From: an uncultured Candidatus Saccharibacteria bacterium
GTDB lineage: Bacteria > Patescibacteriota > Saccharimonadia > Saccharimonadales > Saccharimonadaceae
Assembly (NCBI GenBank): GCA_948435375.1
Contig: CAOJGQ010000006.1
Coordinates: 1 to 48,034 of the forward strand
Reading direction: 5' to 3'
Length of the DNA: 48,034 bases
Below the pieces are notes generated by a model that saw only the letters and a program-made list of their open reading frames with translations, searched no databases and was not told the origin of the DNA. Position 1 is the stretch's first letter. The number at the start of each line of letters is the position of its first letter. A program made the position numbers and the translations under genes. Shown piece after piece: positions 8,486 to 16,673 of the stretch.

Positions 8486-10687
8486 CTAGACATTTTCATC
8501 CCGAATCGTCTCGATGATGTTTTGCTTCTCGACTTGACGGACCGAATAGGTCATAATTGCCCAAATCAGAGCTGCCACCGCCAGCACGGCAATCGCCATC
8601 GGCCCCCAAGGTATGATGAAGCCAAAGTCCACCGTGTTGGCAATCGCTCGATAAAACCCATAGGAAATCAGCAGCCCAATCGGCAGACCAATCACCAAGG
8701 CCTTCCCACTATACATCAAACTCTCCAGCCGTACCATCCGGTTAAACTCTTTCGTCGTCATGCCGACCGATTTCAACATCGCAAATTCTTTCGACCTGAG
8801 CGCAATATTAGTCGTAATCGTGTTGAAGATATTTGTCACCCCGATCAGCATCACTACAATCACAAAACCGTAGAGAAAAATCGCGATCACGAGATACATC
8901 CGCTGTTGCTGCGCCATCATTTTTGGCACATTTTCAATGTACGAGGCTTCGTAGTCCGGATTTTGCTCGCGCAACTGCTCCGCAAATTCCGCTACCTCGT
9001 CCACATTTTCTACATCCGCAAAGAAACTAATCCATTTGCTCGGCGCCATTTTGTCGCGTTGATAATAGTTTTCCGCCACAAAAATGCTCGGTGTCCGCCC
9101 ACTCCCGAATGCTAAGGGTGAAACATCCGTCACCTTTGTAATCGGGATTTCGACTGTGATAGTACTCTTATCGCTATAGCCGCCATTTTCGTCGATATCG
9201 GTGCTGATTTCCGCCGCGAAGTTTTCGCCTTCTTGCGTTCCAAAGGTACGTTCACTGACGTAGCGGCCACCCTCCTTTGGCGTCAAAGCATAGTCGCTCA
9301 TAATCGCTACTTTGTTATAATCCTTCACTTTGACTCCAAGCGACTTGGCGTATTCCTCAAACGCTGTTTGGTCCATGAAATGAATCGAACTGTTCAAAGA
9401 ACTTGCTGGCCAGTATAGTGCATAATTTTTCAGATCGAAACGTTCGATTACTGCCTTATCCATTTCGCGCGGTGCATTCGTAATCGCGAAGTTGAAGTCG
9501 ACATTGTTAAATTGCAGGTCTGTCGTCTTGAAGGCATAGCTCATGAAACTCGACAGCCCCACAAACGTCGCCACGGACAACACAATTGAAATCACCGTCG
9601 TGCGATATTTTTTGCGACTGCGTTTGATATTTTTGTGCGCGATTACTCCACCCATGCCAAACATTTTTTGAACAATTTTCGGCGTGTGGAGTTTTTTCGC
9701 CTTAACTTTGAAATCTTGATTACCGCGGATTGCCTCGATGGGTGACATCCGGCCCGCCCGAATCGCCGGCATCAATGCCGCCAGCAGCACCGTCGCTAGG
9801 CTTAGTATAATTGTCACCACAAAAATCCACAGTGGCATGTTGAACACCACCTGTGTATCTTCCGTCAACATGTCGATTAGCAGAAAGTTCACCGTGCTGG
9901 TCAAAATCACAGTCGCGAGCACCCCGAGTAGGATCCCGCAGGGAATTCCGATTGTCGCAATCACTACGCCCTCAAACAACACACTGCGCCGAATCTGCCG
10001 TGGCGTCGCCCCCACACTCGCCAGCATCCCGAATTGTCGCGCTCGCTCGGTCGCCGAAATACTAAAGCTGTTCCGAATCACGAAGATACTCGTCACCACG
10101 ATAATTGCAATCACGATCGCCGCCATCCAGTAGAGTGTCGCTAGTGCCACGTCTCCCATCACCATCGCTTCATAACGCAGTAGTTCGCCGTTCGTCCGCA
10201 CGTTAATATCGAGCCCCGTTTCATCCATCAGTGTCGCCAGGATATTCTCCTCCATCTCGGTATATTTTCCGGGCTCCGCGTAGCGTACAAAAATATTATA
10301 TTTCTCGCCTTTTTTCGGCGTTACCTCGTCCAACTTTTCGTACCAATCGCTCATGTACGGATCATGCAAATAAGCCGATTGATAAAGTTCATAAACTTCC
10401 TCGTCTTCCACTGCCTCGGCCTTCACCGGCTTTGAATAGAAAACGCTTTCCACCCCCACTTGATTTTCCACGAACTTCAAAGCTTCCGCCGGCACATTTT
10501 CATACATGTCGTGATAGTCGCCTACGTTCGCGCGGGTGTAGTTGACCATCATCTGCTGAAAACTCGTCACCATTCCGGCCACTGCCAACATCAAAGCTGA
10601 CGCCAAAATCACACCGACAATCGTCACGATCGTGCGCCGCTTATTTTTCTCTAAATTTTCCATTGTCAGGCGTTGTAGCACTCTCAT
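8486..10687 (-). CDS. ABC transporter permease with two FtsX domains
   Basis: A 733-residue permease of the type VII (MacB/FtsX-like) family. Helix 1 (about 18-42) is followed by an extracytoplasmic domain to about residue 180, then three helices up to about residue 310. A basic cytoplasmic linker separates this from a second copy: helix 5 (about 363-386), a large extracytoplasmic domain (to about 598), and three final helices. The cytoplasmic coupling segments carry ARQFGMLASVGATPRQ and SKEFAMLKSVGMTTKE, the hallmark of FtsX repeats. Such permeases usually perform mechanotransmission across the membrane (lipoprotein, peptide or toxin extraction) rather than classical import. GGAGGT precedes the ATG. 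It follows the ATPase gene by 18 bases and precedes the two-component genes. Confidence 0.9.
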   Translation of the reverse strand: MRVLQRLTMENLEKNKRRTIVTIVGVILASALMLAVAGMVTSFQQMMVNYTRANVGDYHDMYENVPAEALKFVENQVGVESVFYSKPVKAEAVEDEEVYELYQSAYLHDPYMSDWYEKLDEVTPKKGEKYNIFVRYAEPGKYTEMEENILATLMDETGLDINVRTNGELLRYEAMVMGDVALATLYWMAAIVIAIIVVTSIFVIRNSFSISATERARQFGMLASVGATPRQIRRSVLFEGVVIATIGIPCGILLGVLATVILTSTVNFLLIDMLTEDTQVVFNMPLWIFVVTIILSLATVLLAALMPAIRAGRMSPIEAIRGNQDFKVKAKKLHTPKIVQKMFGMGGVIAHKNIKRSRKKYRTTVISIVLSVATFVGLSSFMSYAFKTTDLQFNNVDFNFAITNAPREMDKAVIERFDLKNYALYWPASSLNSSIHFMDQTAFEEYAKSLGVKVKDYNKVAIMSDYALTPKEGGRYVSERTFGTQEGENFAAEISTDIDENGGYSDKSTITVEIPITKVTDVSPLAFGSGRTPSIFVAENYYQRDKMAPSKWISFFADVENVDEVAEFAEQLREQNPDYEASYIENVPKMMAQQQRMYLVIAIFLYGFVIVVMLIGVTNIFNTITTNIALRSKEFAMLKSVGMTTKEFNRMVRLESLMYSGKALVIGLPIGLLISYGFYRAIANTVDFGFIIPWGPMAIAVLAVAALIWAIMTYSVRQVEKQNIIETIRDENV

Positions 10688-10705
10688 CTTCGCACCTCCG
10701 CCGTT

Positions 10706-11383
10706 TTATAATTGTTCATCTTTGATAATCTGACCGTCCTCAAACGTGATCACCCGGTCGGCCTGCTTCGCAATTTCCAGATCATGGGTAATGATAATAA
10801 TCGTCTGGTGGTATTTTTGGTTCGATAGCTTCAGCAGGGAAAGAATCTCGTCACCCGCTTTCGAGTCAAGGTTGCCAGTCGGTTCGTCCGCCAGAATAAT
10901 CGCCGGATCATTAATCAGCGCCCGACCGATTGACACCCGTTGCTGCTGCCCGCCCGACAACTGATTCGGCAGATGCCTCGTCCGCTCACTCAATCCTAGG
11001 ACCTGGATCAGCTCCTCTAGCCGTTTTTTGTTCACCGCCTTACCATCCAAATCTTGCGGTAGGGTGATATTTTCCTTCACATCCAGAATCGGAATCAGAT
11101 TATAGAACTGATAAATAATTCCAATTTGTCGCCGCCGAAAAATCGCCAAAGCATCGTCTGACATTTTATAAATATCACGCCCGTCGATCAAAACTTTGCC
11201 ACTGGTCGGTCGATCCACCCCGCCCAATAAATGCAGCAGCGTCGACTTTCCCGAGCCACTCGCACCCACGATGGCCACAAATTCCCCCTCCTCCACACTA
11301 AAACTCACGTCATCCACCGCCCGGACCTCATTCGAGCCCTTGCCGTAGATTTTCGAAAGTTTTTTCACCTCGAGTATCTTCAT
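10706..11383 (-). CDS. ABC transporter ATPase (LolD/MacB type)
   Basis: A 225-residue ATPase with Walker A GASGSGKST, Q loop at YQFYNLIP, signature LSGGQQQR, Walker B IILADEP followed by TGNLD, and the H-loop His in IITHDLEIA. The TGNLD extension is typical of the LolD/MacB/BceA group that pairs with FtsX-like permeases, which fits the next gene. It is the first gene of the ATPase-permease-regulator-kinase operon. AAAGGAG lies six bases before the start, and a promoter with a regulator-like direct repeat lies upstream. Confidence 0.95.
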   Translation of the reverse strand: MKILEVKKLSKIYGKGSNEVRAVDDVSFSVEEGEFVAIVGASGSGKSTLLHLLGGVDRPTSGKVLIDGRDIYKMSDDALAIFRRRQIGIIYQFYNLIPILDVKENITLPQDLDGKAVNKKRLEELIQVLGLSERTRHLPNQLSGGQQQRVSIGRALINDPAIILADEPTGNLDSKAGDEILSLLKLSNQKYHQTIIIITHDLEIAKQADRVITFEDGQIIKDEQL

Positions 11384-11399
11384 TTTCTCCTTTGTTTAG

Positions 11400-11445
11400 A
11401 TTATATCTGCGATTTTACCGTCGTAAAGTGACAAACAGGTGACAA
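11400..11445 (-). promoter_or_regulatory. Operon promoter with PhoB-box-like direct repeat
   Basis: On the minus strand two copies of TTGTCAC (11445-11439 and 11434-11428) are spaced with an 11-bp period, one helical turn, and the second copy directly abuts a -35-like TTTACG (11427-11422). Sixteen bases later is a -10 box TATAAT (11405-11400). PhoB/OmpR-type regulators bind such repeats and replace or assist the weak -35. The regulator encoded in the same operon is the obvious candidate ligand; this link is inferred. Confidence 0.65.
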
Positions 11446-11451
11446 GGCTGC

Positions 11452-11490
11452 AAAAAAATCCCCGAACCATCATTTAGTTCAGGGATTTTT
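11452..11490 (-). terminator. Terminator after the orphan membrane gene
   Basis: On the minus strand the arms ATCCCTGAAC and GTTCGGGGAT form a stem (one G-T pair) around a nine-base loop and are followed by seven T. It separates the orphan gene from the promoter of the ABC operon. Confidence 0.85.
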
Positions 11491-11507
11491 CAATGTGCTT
11501 AGCCTAT

Positions 11508-12164
11508 CTATGCGCGCACCTTCGACACGCGCAATGTTGCTGTGGTTGTCACTACTAAGAGCGTAATCGCAATCGACGCCGCGATAACGAGCGCGATCAG
11601 AACTGCAATCATCGACGTTTCGCAGAGTGTACCCCCAAGCACCGCCAGACCGTAAGGGATATTATGCTCCCAATATGCCTCAGCTGTAGCCATATAAGCT
11701 ACGCGATGACTTTTAGCGTGCGGCAGAATCGCGGAGCCAGTGCCGACGCCCTGAACCATTCTAGGGTCTTGCAGGATGTCTCGATCGATGATGAATGGCT
11801 TAAAGAATTTGCTGTTCCCAAAAAACGGGAATTCTACATCGTAGTCAAGCTTGCGCATCTGAACAGCAGTTTCCGCCGTTACAATCGACTGCATGCAATA
11901 CTGTCCGCTCTTGCCAGTAACCGTGCTGCAAACCTGAATCGGCAAGGACTCCTCGCCTGTAGACTTTATGGTTAGGAACTCTCGGTCTTCATACGCCAGA
12001 TCGTTGTCTAGCTGATACCATTTAAGCCAGCCGAGTTCGTGATAGCTAACCACGTACTTCACTAGGAGTAGAACGAAAAATGCCATGTATACAATCCGCC
12101 AAAGGTTTCCTCGTCCTGCTGTTACTATCATTACTCCATTTGCCTCTCTGCTGTTATCTTTCAT
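11508..12164 (-). CDS. Orphan membrane-anchored protein with a central extracytoplasmic domain
   Basis: A 218-residue protein of no recognised family. A hydrophobic helix near the N terminus (about residues 22-41) and another near the C terminus (about 184-207) flank an extracytoplasmic domain with two or three cysteines (VCSTVTG, QYCMQS). The transcript starts at a full consensus-like promoter 160 bases upstream (12324-12352) and has a long leader with two strong hairpins; AAAGGAGG supports the start. Base and codon use are looser than in neighbouring housekeeping genes. The promoter is nearly identical to that of the orphans at 20552 and 42258, suggesting common control. Confidence 0.7.
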   Translation of the reverse strand: MKDNSREANGVMIVTAGRGNLWRIVYMAFFVLLLVKYVVSYHELGWLKWYQLDNDLAYEDREFLTIKSTGEESLPIQVCSTVTGKSGQYCMQSIVTAETAVQMRKLDYDVEFPFFGNSKFFKPFIIDRDILQDPRMVQGVGTGSAILPHAKSHRVAYMATAEAYWEHNIPYGLAVLGGTLCETSMIAVLIALVIAASIAITLLVVTTTATLRVSKVRA

Positions 12165-12202
12165 TTTCTTCCTCCTTTTTCTCTAAGAAAACGCCCCCGA
12201 AG

Positions 12203-12246
12203 ACAAGTCCAGACTGGACTTGTTATTATCGCAAAACGATAATAAC
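12203..12246 (-). other. Two adjacent leader hairpins
   Basis: In the leader of the minus-strand orphan gene, GTTATTATCG pairs perfectly with CGATAATAAC (10 bp, 5-nt loop; 12222-12246) and directly beside it ACAAGTCCA pairs with TGGACTTGT (9 bp, 3-nt loop; 12203-12223). Neither is followed by a T run, so they are not simple terminators. The rest of the 365-base gene-free stretch 12165-12529 holds the two divergent promoters listed separately. Confidence 0.6.
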
Positions 12247-12323
12247 AATCAGCGCCATTAAACGAAAACGCTTTTTTAGGCTAAATTTTCGAGGTGCGAA
12301 TCCATACAATAGACTCTATCCTC

Positions 12324-12352
12324 ATTGTAGCACACATTGCCAAAAAAGTCAA
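12324..12352 (-). promoter_or_regulatory. Orphan-class promoter of the 11508 gene
   Basis: On the minus strand TTGACT, exactly 17 bases, then TACAAT preceded by TGTGC. The surrounding sequence closely resembles the promoters at 21429-21457 and 41986-42014. Confidence 0.8.
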
Positions 12353-12435
12353 TACTATTTACGCTAAAACTCCAAAAAATCCAACAAAATCACCACATTC
12401 TTGACCAAAATCCCAAAAAACCAACAATATAGACA

Positions 12436-12464
12436 TTGACAAAAGTAGGTTTCAGTGCTACAAT
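12436..12464 (+). promoter_or_regulatory. Orphan-class promoter of the 12530 gene
   Basis: TTGACA, 17 bases, TACAAT with an AGTGC just upstream. The predicted leader is about 58 bases and ends in AAAGGAGG. Confidence 0.8.
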
Positions 12465-12529
12465 AAAAGAGATACTAAGCTCATCGTAACTTAACAGAAC
12501 TTGGCTGAAATGTAAAGGAGGATATATTT

Positions 12530-13480
12530 ATGAGTAATGATCAAATGATGAAACCAAGTGAGCGTATCGGGTATGACGTCACTGAAAGCGATTATCAGTG
12601 GCATCAGCAGTGGGAAAAGGAGAAGACTGGCCTAATTCATCAAGCACTCCAGAGTATTAACGAAGCTTTGCTGTATGTAGGCAATGCGAATTACGCGCAT
12701 TATTTCACCTATAAGCAGCTCAACGACGCTGATGCCGCCGCCAGACTTTTCTACCAAAAAGTCAAGCAAGTTCTCGAATCCAATCGCGGCATTTTCGAGT
12801 CATGTTATCGCGAAATCTGGGATGACTGGCATGAAAGCATTGATGAAATTTCGCGCATCGCAGAACCCGTTCTGCCGTTGCCGCCTGAAATGAATCCTAT
12901 CATTGGTCTGTGCGGGGAATTCGCTCGAATTCCCGTATGGATGGTCATCCATACGAACGAAAGCCTAGATGCTAAAATCTTCCTGCAATGTCCAGAAGAT
13001 CCAGCGTCTAAGCAACAAGATATGGCTGCTGGTGGACGCAGTATTTATCAATACGAATACCTTCTTTTCACGGCAGGCTGTTTTTGCGTGCCTAGCCTAA
13101 ATTACCATGGCTTTACGGAAGAAAGTATCAAGAAGGATAAGTTCGCCAGGGTCAATCATCTGTGCCATGTTGGTTCAATGACTCACAGTGCGGGATTCTC
13201 TTCCAGCTGTAGCGGTATCATGAATCAGCTATCGGTAGAACGGCTATTCGAGCTGATCAGCCAGTTAGAGTTCAATGTAGGTCTGACCAAGGCTTACATC
13301 CTGTGCCAACTGAATAGAGAATTACGGTATATAGGGTGCCTCGCTTGTAGTAAAACGGACAATCCAGAGAAACAGCGAAGATTCCGTGAATTGTTTGAGA
13401 AGTTTAATGACATCATAGGAGCGGCAGTAGCTCAGTATGCCAAAGGCTGGCTCTTTGATCAGTGGAATCAGTTAACCTAG
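12530..13480 (+). CDS. Orphan cysteine-rich cytosolic protein
   Basis: A 316-residue protein with no signal peptide, no transmembrane helix and no family that I recognise. It contains ten cysteines, including a CFC and a GCLAC motif, and is rich in aromatic residues in the first third (Trp in [18 protein letters not shown]). The pattern suggests a folded, mostly helical protein; metal binding is possible but unproven. It has its own promoter, a strong Shine-Dalgarno (AAAGGAGG, nine bases before ATG) and its own terminator, so it is monocistronic. It is divergent from the orphan at 11508 and probably part of the same promoter-defined gene set. Confidence 0.65.
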   Translation: MSNDQMMKPSERIGYDVTESDYQWHQQWEKEKTGLIHQALQSINEALLYVGNANYAHYFTYKQLNDADAAARLFYQKVKQVLESNRGIFESCYREIWDDWHESIDEISRIAEPVLPLPPEMNPIIGLCGEFARIPVWMVIHTNESLDAKIFLQCPEDPASKQQDMAAGGRSIYQYEYLLFTAGCFCVPSLNYHGFTEESIKKDKFARVNHLCHVGSMTHSAGFSSSCSGIMNQLSVERLFELISQLEFNVGLTKAYILCQLNRELRYIGCLACSKTDNPEKQRRFRELFEKFNDIIGAAVAQYAKGWLFDQWNQLT

Positions 13481-13492
13481 CTCTTTAAGCAG

Positions 13493-13519
13493 AAACCACC
13501 CCTCAGAGGGTGGTTTTCT
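13493..13519 (+). terminator. Terminator of the 12530 gene
   Basis: AAACCACCC pairs with GGGTGGTTT around CTCAGA, followed by TTCTC. Confidence 0.88.
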
Positions 13520-13580
13520 CGTGTCGGTTCAGTATTATAGTCAGAGAGTTTGTCTGGCGGGTCAATTTTTACCGAAATTA

Positions 13581-13589
13581 TGTTATAAT
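13581..13589 (+). promoter_or_regulatory. Extended -10 promoter of leaderless uvrB
   Basis: TGTTATAAT is followed by TACCCT and then the ATG at 13596. The six-base spacing predicts that transcription starts on the start codon. Confidence 0.75.
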
Positions 13590-13595
13590 TACCCT

Positions 13596-15701
13596 ATGCC
13601 CAAGTTCGAATTAGTCTCCAAATACCAGCCCACTGGCGACCAGCCCTTCGCGATCAACCAGTTGACCGAAGGCCTGAAAGCTGGTGTGCATGAGCAGACT
13701 TTGCTCGGTGTGACTGGCTCGGGAAAAACTTTTACCATGGCCAATATCATCCAAAATGCCCAGAAACCTACCCTGATTTTGGCGCATAACAAAACCCTAG
13801 CAGCTCAACTTTACGCCGAATTTCGCGAGTTTTTCCCCAAAAATGAAGTGCATTATTTCGTCAGTTATTTCGATTATTATCAACCAGAAGCCTATATTGC
13901 CTCGACTGATACGTACATCGAAAAGGACTCCGCCATCAACGACGAAATCGACCGCTTGCGCCATGCCGCGACCGTGGCACTCCTCACTCGACCGGATACG
14001 ATTGTTGTCGCCTCAGTTTCCTGTATTTATGGTATTGGTTCGCCCGATCATTATACTGAGATGTCTTTGCCGCTGGTGAAGGTTGATGGTCGTTGGCGGA
14101 TTGCTGGCTCGAGCAATTGGTGGGGCGATTTGGACCCGAATTCGAACAATGATGGCGGGATTTTCTCGCCTAAGCTACTGGTTGACTCGTTGACCCAAGC
14201 TGACAATTCGCTCAGTCAGCAGAATTTTCTCATCTATCTCGTCGCCATGCAATATCACCGCAACGATATGGCGTTCGAACGCGGCAATTTTCGCGTGCGC
14301 GGCGACACCGTTGACCTCTATCCAGCCAGCGGGGAATGGGCTTATCGCTTTGAATTTGCCTTCGATACACTTGAAGATGTGCGGATCATCGACCCACTCA
14401 CTGGCGAAACGCACGAAAAGCCGGAGCGGATTCATATTTTCCCCAATACCCACTACGCTACACCAAAGGACCAGCTTGAACGCGCAATTATTGGCATTGA
14501 GCATGAATATCAGGAACGCCTGAAATATTTTGAGCGTCATGAAAAATATCTCGAGGCCCAGCGTCTTTCGCAGCGCACGAAATATGATCTCGAAATGTTG
14601 AAAGAAACTGGTTTTGTCAAGGGGATTGAAAATTATTCGCGCCATCTCGATGGCCGTCGTCCTGGTCAGCCGCCTGCGACTTTGATTGACTTCTTCCCGA
14701 AAGATTTTCTCCTGATGGTTGACGAAAGTCATATGACTTTGCCGCAAGTACGCGGCATGTATAACGGCGATCATGCTCGGAAATCAACTTTGGTTGAATA
14801 TGGCTTTCGCCTGCCTAGCGCGCTTGACAATCGCCCACTTACTTTCCCAGAGTTCCAGAAACATATTTCTCAGGCGATTTACGTCTCTGCCACGCCGGGC
14901 CCGTACGAGTTAGAAAACTCGCCCGAGCCCGCCCAGCAGGTCATTCGACCTACTGGTCTCCTCGATCCGGAGATCGAGGTGCGTGGCAGTGATGGCCAAA
15001 TCGAAGACTTGATGGACGAGATTGAAAAGCGCATCGCGAAGAACCAACGTACGCTCGTGACGACTTTAACTAAGCGCATGGCCGAAGATCTGACGGATTA
15101 TCTCAAAGAGCGCGATATTAAAGTGGCTTATATCCATTCCGACATTGATACGCTGGAAAGAGGGGATATTTTGCGCGACCTCCGGTCTGGAGTTTACGAT
15201 GTTCTGGTCGGTATCAACTTGCTGCGTGAAGGTCTTGACCTCCCTGAAGTTTCGCTCGTGGCCATCCTTGATGCCGACAAAGAAGGTTTTTTGCGCTCGG
15301 AGAGCGCCCTAATCCAGACCATCGGTCGCGCCGCCCGCCACGAACATGGTAAGGTAATCATGTACGCTGACCATATCACCGAAAGCATGGAAAAAGCCAT
15401 TACCGAGACGAATCGCCGGCGCGAAGTCCAACAGGAATATAATATTGAGCATAACATCACTCCACATTCTGTGAAGAAAGAAATCTCGGTTGGCCTTCGC
15501 GCCCTCATCCCTGAGAAAGAAGAAGCCACCAAGCTTGACTTGAAGCGCATTCCGCGCGAAGAACTCCCCAGCCTGATTAAGGAACTCCAGTCCCAGATGC
15601 AGCTCGCCGCCTCCAACCTCGATTTCGAACAGGCCGCCCTGCTCCGCGACCAAATCGACGAGATCAAGGCTCAGCAGTCCGGCCAGAAAGGGAAGAAATA
15701 A
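13596..15701 (+). CDS. uvrB: UvrABC excision nuclease subunit B, with an insertion
   Basis: A 701-residue UvrB, the damage-verifying helicase-like subunit of nucleotide excision repair. Walker A is GVTGSGKT near the N terminus; the beta hairpin that clamps DNA is in [20 protein letters not shown]; helicase motifs include [10 protein letters not shown] and the Arg finger region QTIGRAARH; the C-terminal UVR domain [20 protein letters not shown] binds UvrC. Compared with standard UvrB there is about 40 extra residues (nt ~14080-14210, Trp/Asn/Asp-rich) between the SLPL strand and MQYHRND. The start is set by the leaderless promoter; the longer frame from 13521 would run through the -10 box. Its stop overlaps the next start as TAATG. 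Confidence 0.97.
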   Translation: MPKFELVSKYQPTGDQPFAINQLTEGLKAGVHEQTLLGVTGSGKTFTMANIIQNAQKPTLILAHNKTLAAQLYAEFREFFPKNEVHYFVSYFDYYQPEAYIASTDTYIEKDSAINDEIDRLRHAATVALLTRPDTIVVASVSCIYGIGSPDHYTEMSLPLVKVDGRWRIAGSSNWWGDLDPNSNNDGGIFSPKLLVDSLTQADNSLSQQNFLIYLVAMQYHRNDMAFERGNFRVRGDTVDLYPASGEWAYRFEFAFDTLEDVRIIDPLTGETHEKPERIHIFPNTHYATPKDQLERAIIGIEHEYQERLKYFERHEKYLEAQRLSQRTKYDLEMLKETGFVKGIENYSRHLDGRRPGQPPATLIDFFPKDFLLMVDESHMTLPQVRGMYNGDHARKSTLVEYGFRLPSALDNRPLTFPEFQKHISQAIYVSATPGPYELENSPEPAQQVIRPTGLLDPEIEVRGSDGQIEDLMDEIEKRIAKNQRTLVTTLTKRMAEDLTDYLKERDIKVAYIHSDIDTLERGDILRDLRSGVYDVLVGINLLREGLDLPEVSLVAILDADKEGFLRSESALIQTIGRAARHEHGKVIMYADHITESMEKAITETNRRREVQQEYNIEHNITPHSVKKEISVGLRALIPEKEEATKLDLKRIPREELPSLIKELQSQMQLAASNLDFEQAALLRDQIDEIKAQQSGQKGKK

Positions 15702-16009
15702 TGCACGAGATTCATAAAAAGATCAGCCCAGAATATTTCGAAAAAATTCTTTCAGGTGAAAAGACTTTCGAATATCGCGTGAATGATTTTGCCTGCGAAC
15801 CAGGCGACATTCTCGTGCTCGAAGAATGGATTTACGAAAATGGTTCCGATAGTGACGCCAGCCAACGTCATCCTACTGGTCGCACTTTGCGCAAAAAGGT
15901 CGGCTATGTCGGCAGAACTAGTGCCTTTGACTGGCTCGACCGTCCGGACGTCCGAGCTGACTTAGAAAAATGCGGCGCCCAAATCATCTCGCTTCTCGAC
16001 GAAAATTGA
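15701..16009 (+). CDS. DUF3850 (ASCH/PUA-like) protein
   Basis: A 102-residue protein matching the DUF3850 pattern: HEIHKKISPEYFEKILSGEK, then FEYRVNDFACEPGDILVLEEW, then a Gly-Arg-x-Leu segment and VGYVG. The fold is related to ASCH/PUA domains that bind RNA or modified nucleotides, so an RNA-related role is plausible. The start codon shares one base with the uvrB stop (TAATG), so it is probably translated by reinitiation from the uvrB mRNA. The stop is TGA at 16007-16009, embedded in the -35 box of the next promoter. Confidence 0.85.
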   Translation: MHEIHKKISPEYFEKILSGEKTFEYRVNDFACEPGDILVLEEWIYENGSDSDASQRHPTGRTLRKKVGYVGRTSAFDWLDRPDVRADLEKCGAQIISLLDEN

Positions 16010-16034
16010 CGAGTGATGTAGTTTCCCGTATAAT
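16006..16034 (+). promoter_or_regulatory. Promoter of the 16099 gene
   Basis: TTGACG, 17 bases, TATAAT. The -35 box contains the stop codon of the preceding gene. Confidence 0.7.
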
Positions 16035-16046
16035 ACATAGTAACTC

Positions 16047-16064
16047 TTATGAGTTCGCTCATAA
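16047..16064 (+). other. Leader hairpin with TTCG tetraloop
   Basis: TTATGAG pairs with CTCATAA around TTCG (UUCG in RNA), a very stable loop. It lies a few bases after the predicted transcription start and about 20 bases before the AAAAAGGAGG ribosome site. Confidence 0.6.
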
Positions 16065-16098
16065 CGATCTTTAGACAAAAAGGAGGTGTAGTGTCTTT

Positions 16099-16508
16099 AT
16101 GTTCTTAGAGAAACGACAACAAGAATTTCGCGAGCTGCTTGCCGAATACGATTCCTTGCGAGAAGAGCTCAACAAGTACGGGGATTCCACATATCAAAGC
16201 TATCGTCTAGTCTGCTTTACTCCTGTCCTAGTAGCCATATTATTTTTGACACTTGGCAGTGGTCTTATCCTAGTTTTTGGCGCGTTAGACCAAGAATTTG
16301 GTGGACCACAAAACCCAGGACTTTGCCTTATTTTCGAAACTATAATATTTCTCGGTCTGTTTATGCTCGCGATAGCGCTAGTCGTACCAGTTTATTGCAA
16401 AGACGATTCGCTCAGTTTTTCTCACTTGGCGATATGGAGTTCTTGCAAAGACAAATCGATAACCTTAGAAGTCGAATCTATCGCCTGCGCCAGACCACAC
16501 CACGCTAA
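16099..16508 (+). pseudogene. Orphan membrane protein with probable -1 frameshift
   Basis: The frame from the ATG at 16099 encodes an N-terminal polar helix (KRQQEFRELLAEYDSLREEL, coiled-coil-like) and two transmembrane helices. Read straight through, it would continue past a terminator to 16578. A -1 shift at the T5 run near 16416 (AGTTTTTC) joins it to another frame encoding SLGDMEFLQRQIDNLRSRI, a second amphipathic helix, and a TAA at 16506-16508 that lies exactly at the foot of the terminator hairpin. The joined product of about 136 residues is more protein-like than the straight read. It may be a recent indel, programmed slippage on U5, or a base error. Promoter, leader and Shine-Dalgarno (AAAAAGGAGG) are intact. 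Function unknown. Confidence 0.6.
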
Positions 16509-16540
16509 AAAGCTCCGCCAGTACTATCGGCGGAGTTTTA
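16507..16540 (+). terminator. Terminator of the 16099 gene
   Basis: CTCCGCC pairs with GGCGGAG around nine bases, flanked by AAAAAG and TTTTA. It lies inside the uncorrected open frame, which is evidence that the true stop is the TAA at 16506. Confidence 0.85.
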
Positions 16541-16574
16541 CTATCCCAAAAACCAAGATTTTCTGCCAAAACTA

Positions 16575-16603
16575 TTGACAAAAATGGAAAGGTGTGCTAC
16601 AAT
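16575..16603 (+). promoter_or_regulatory. Orphan-class promoter of the SpeD-like gene
   Basis: TTGACA, 17 bases, TACAAT preceded by TGTGC. The predicted leader is about 63 bases with a small hairpin (TCTCAT/GTGAGA) and the ribosome site GAAAGGGGG. Confidence 0.8.
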
Positions 16604-16673
16604 GGAAGTAGGGGCCTCTCATAAAACGTGAGATAGCTATTTAAAACATACTTTTTGAAAGGGGGACGACGAT

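Noticed and set aside
8195-9115. 306-codon plus-strand frame opposite the regulator and permease
   Set aside because: It lies fully antisense to well-supported genes, is His/Pro/Arg-rich as expected of a shadow frame, and has no promoter or ribosome site.
13521-13595. N-terminal extension of uvrB (and similarly of dnaE, the Mur ligase and the ATP-grasp gene)
   Set aside because: The extension is read through the -10 box of the promoter, and homology starts at the internal ATG.
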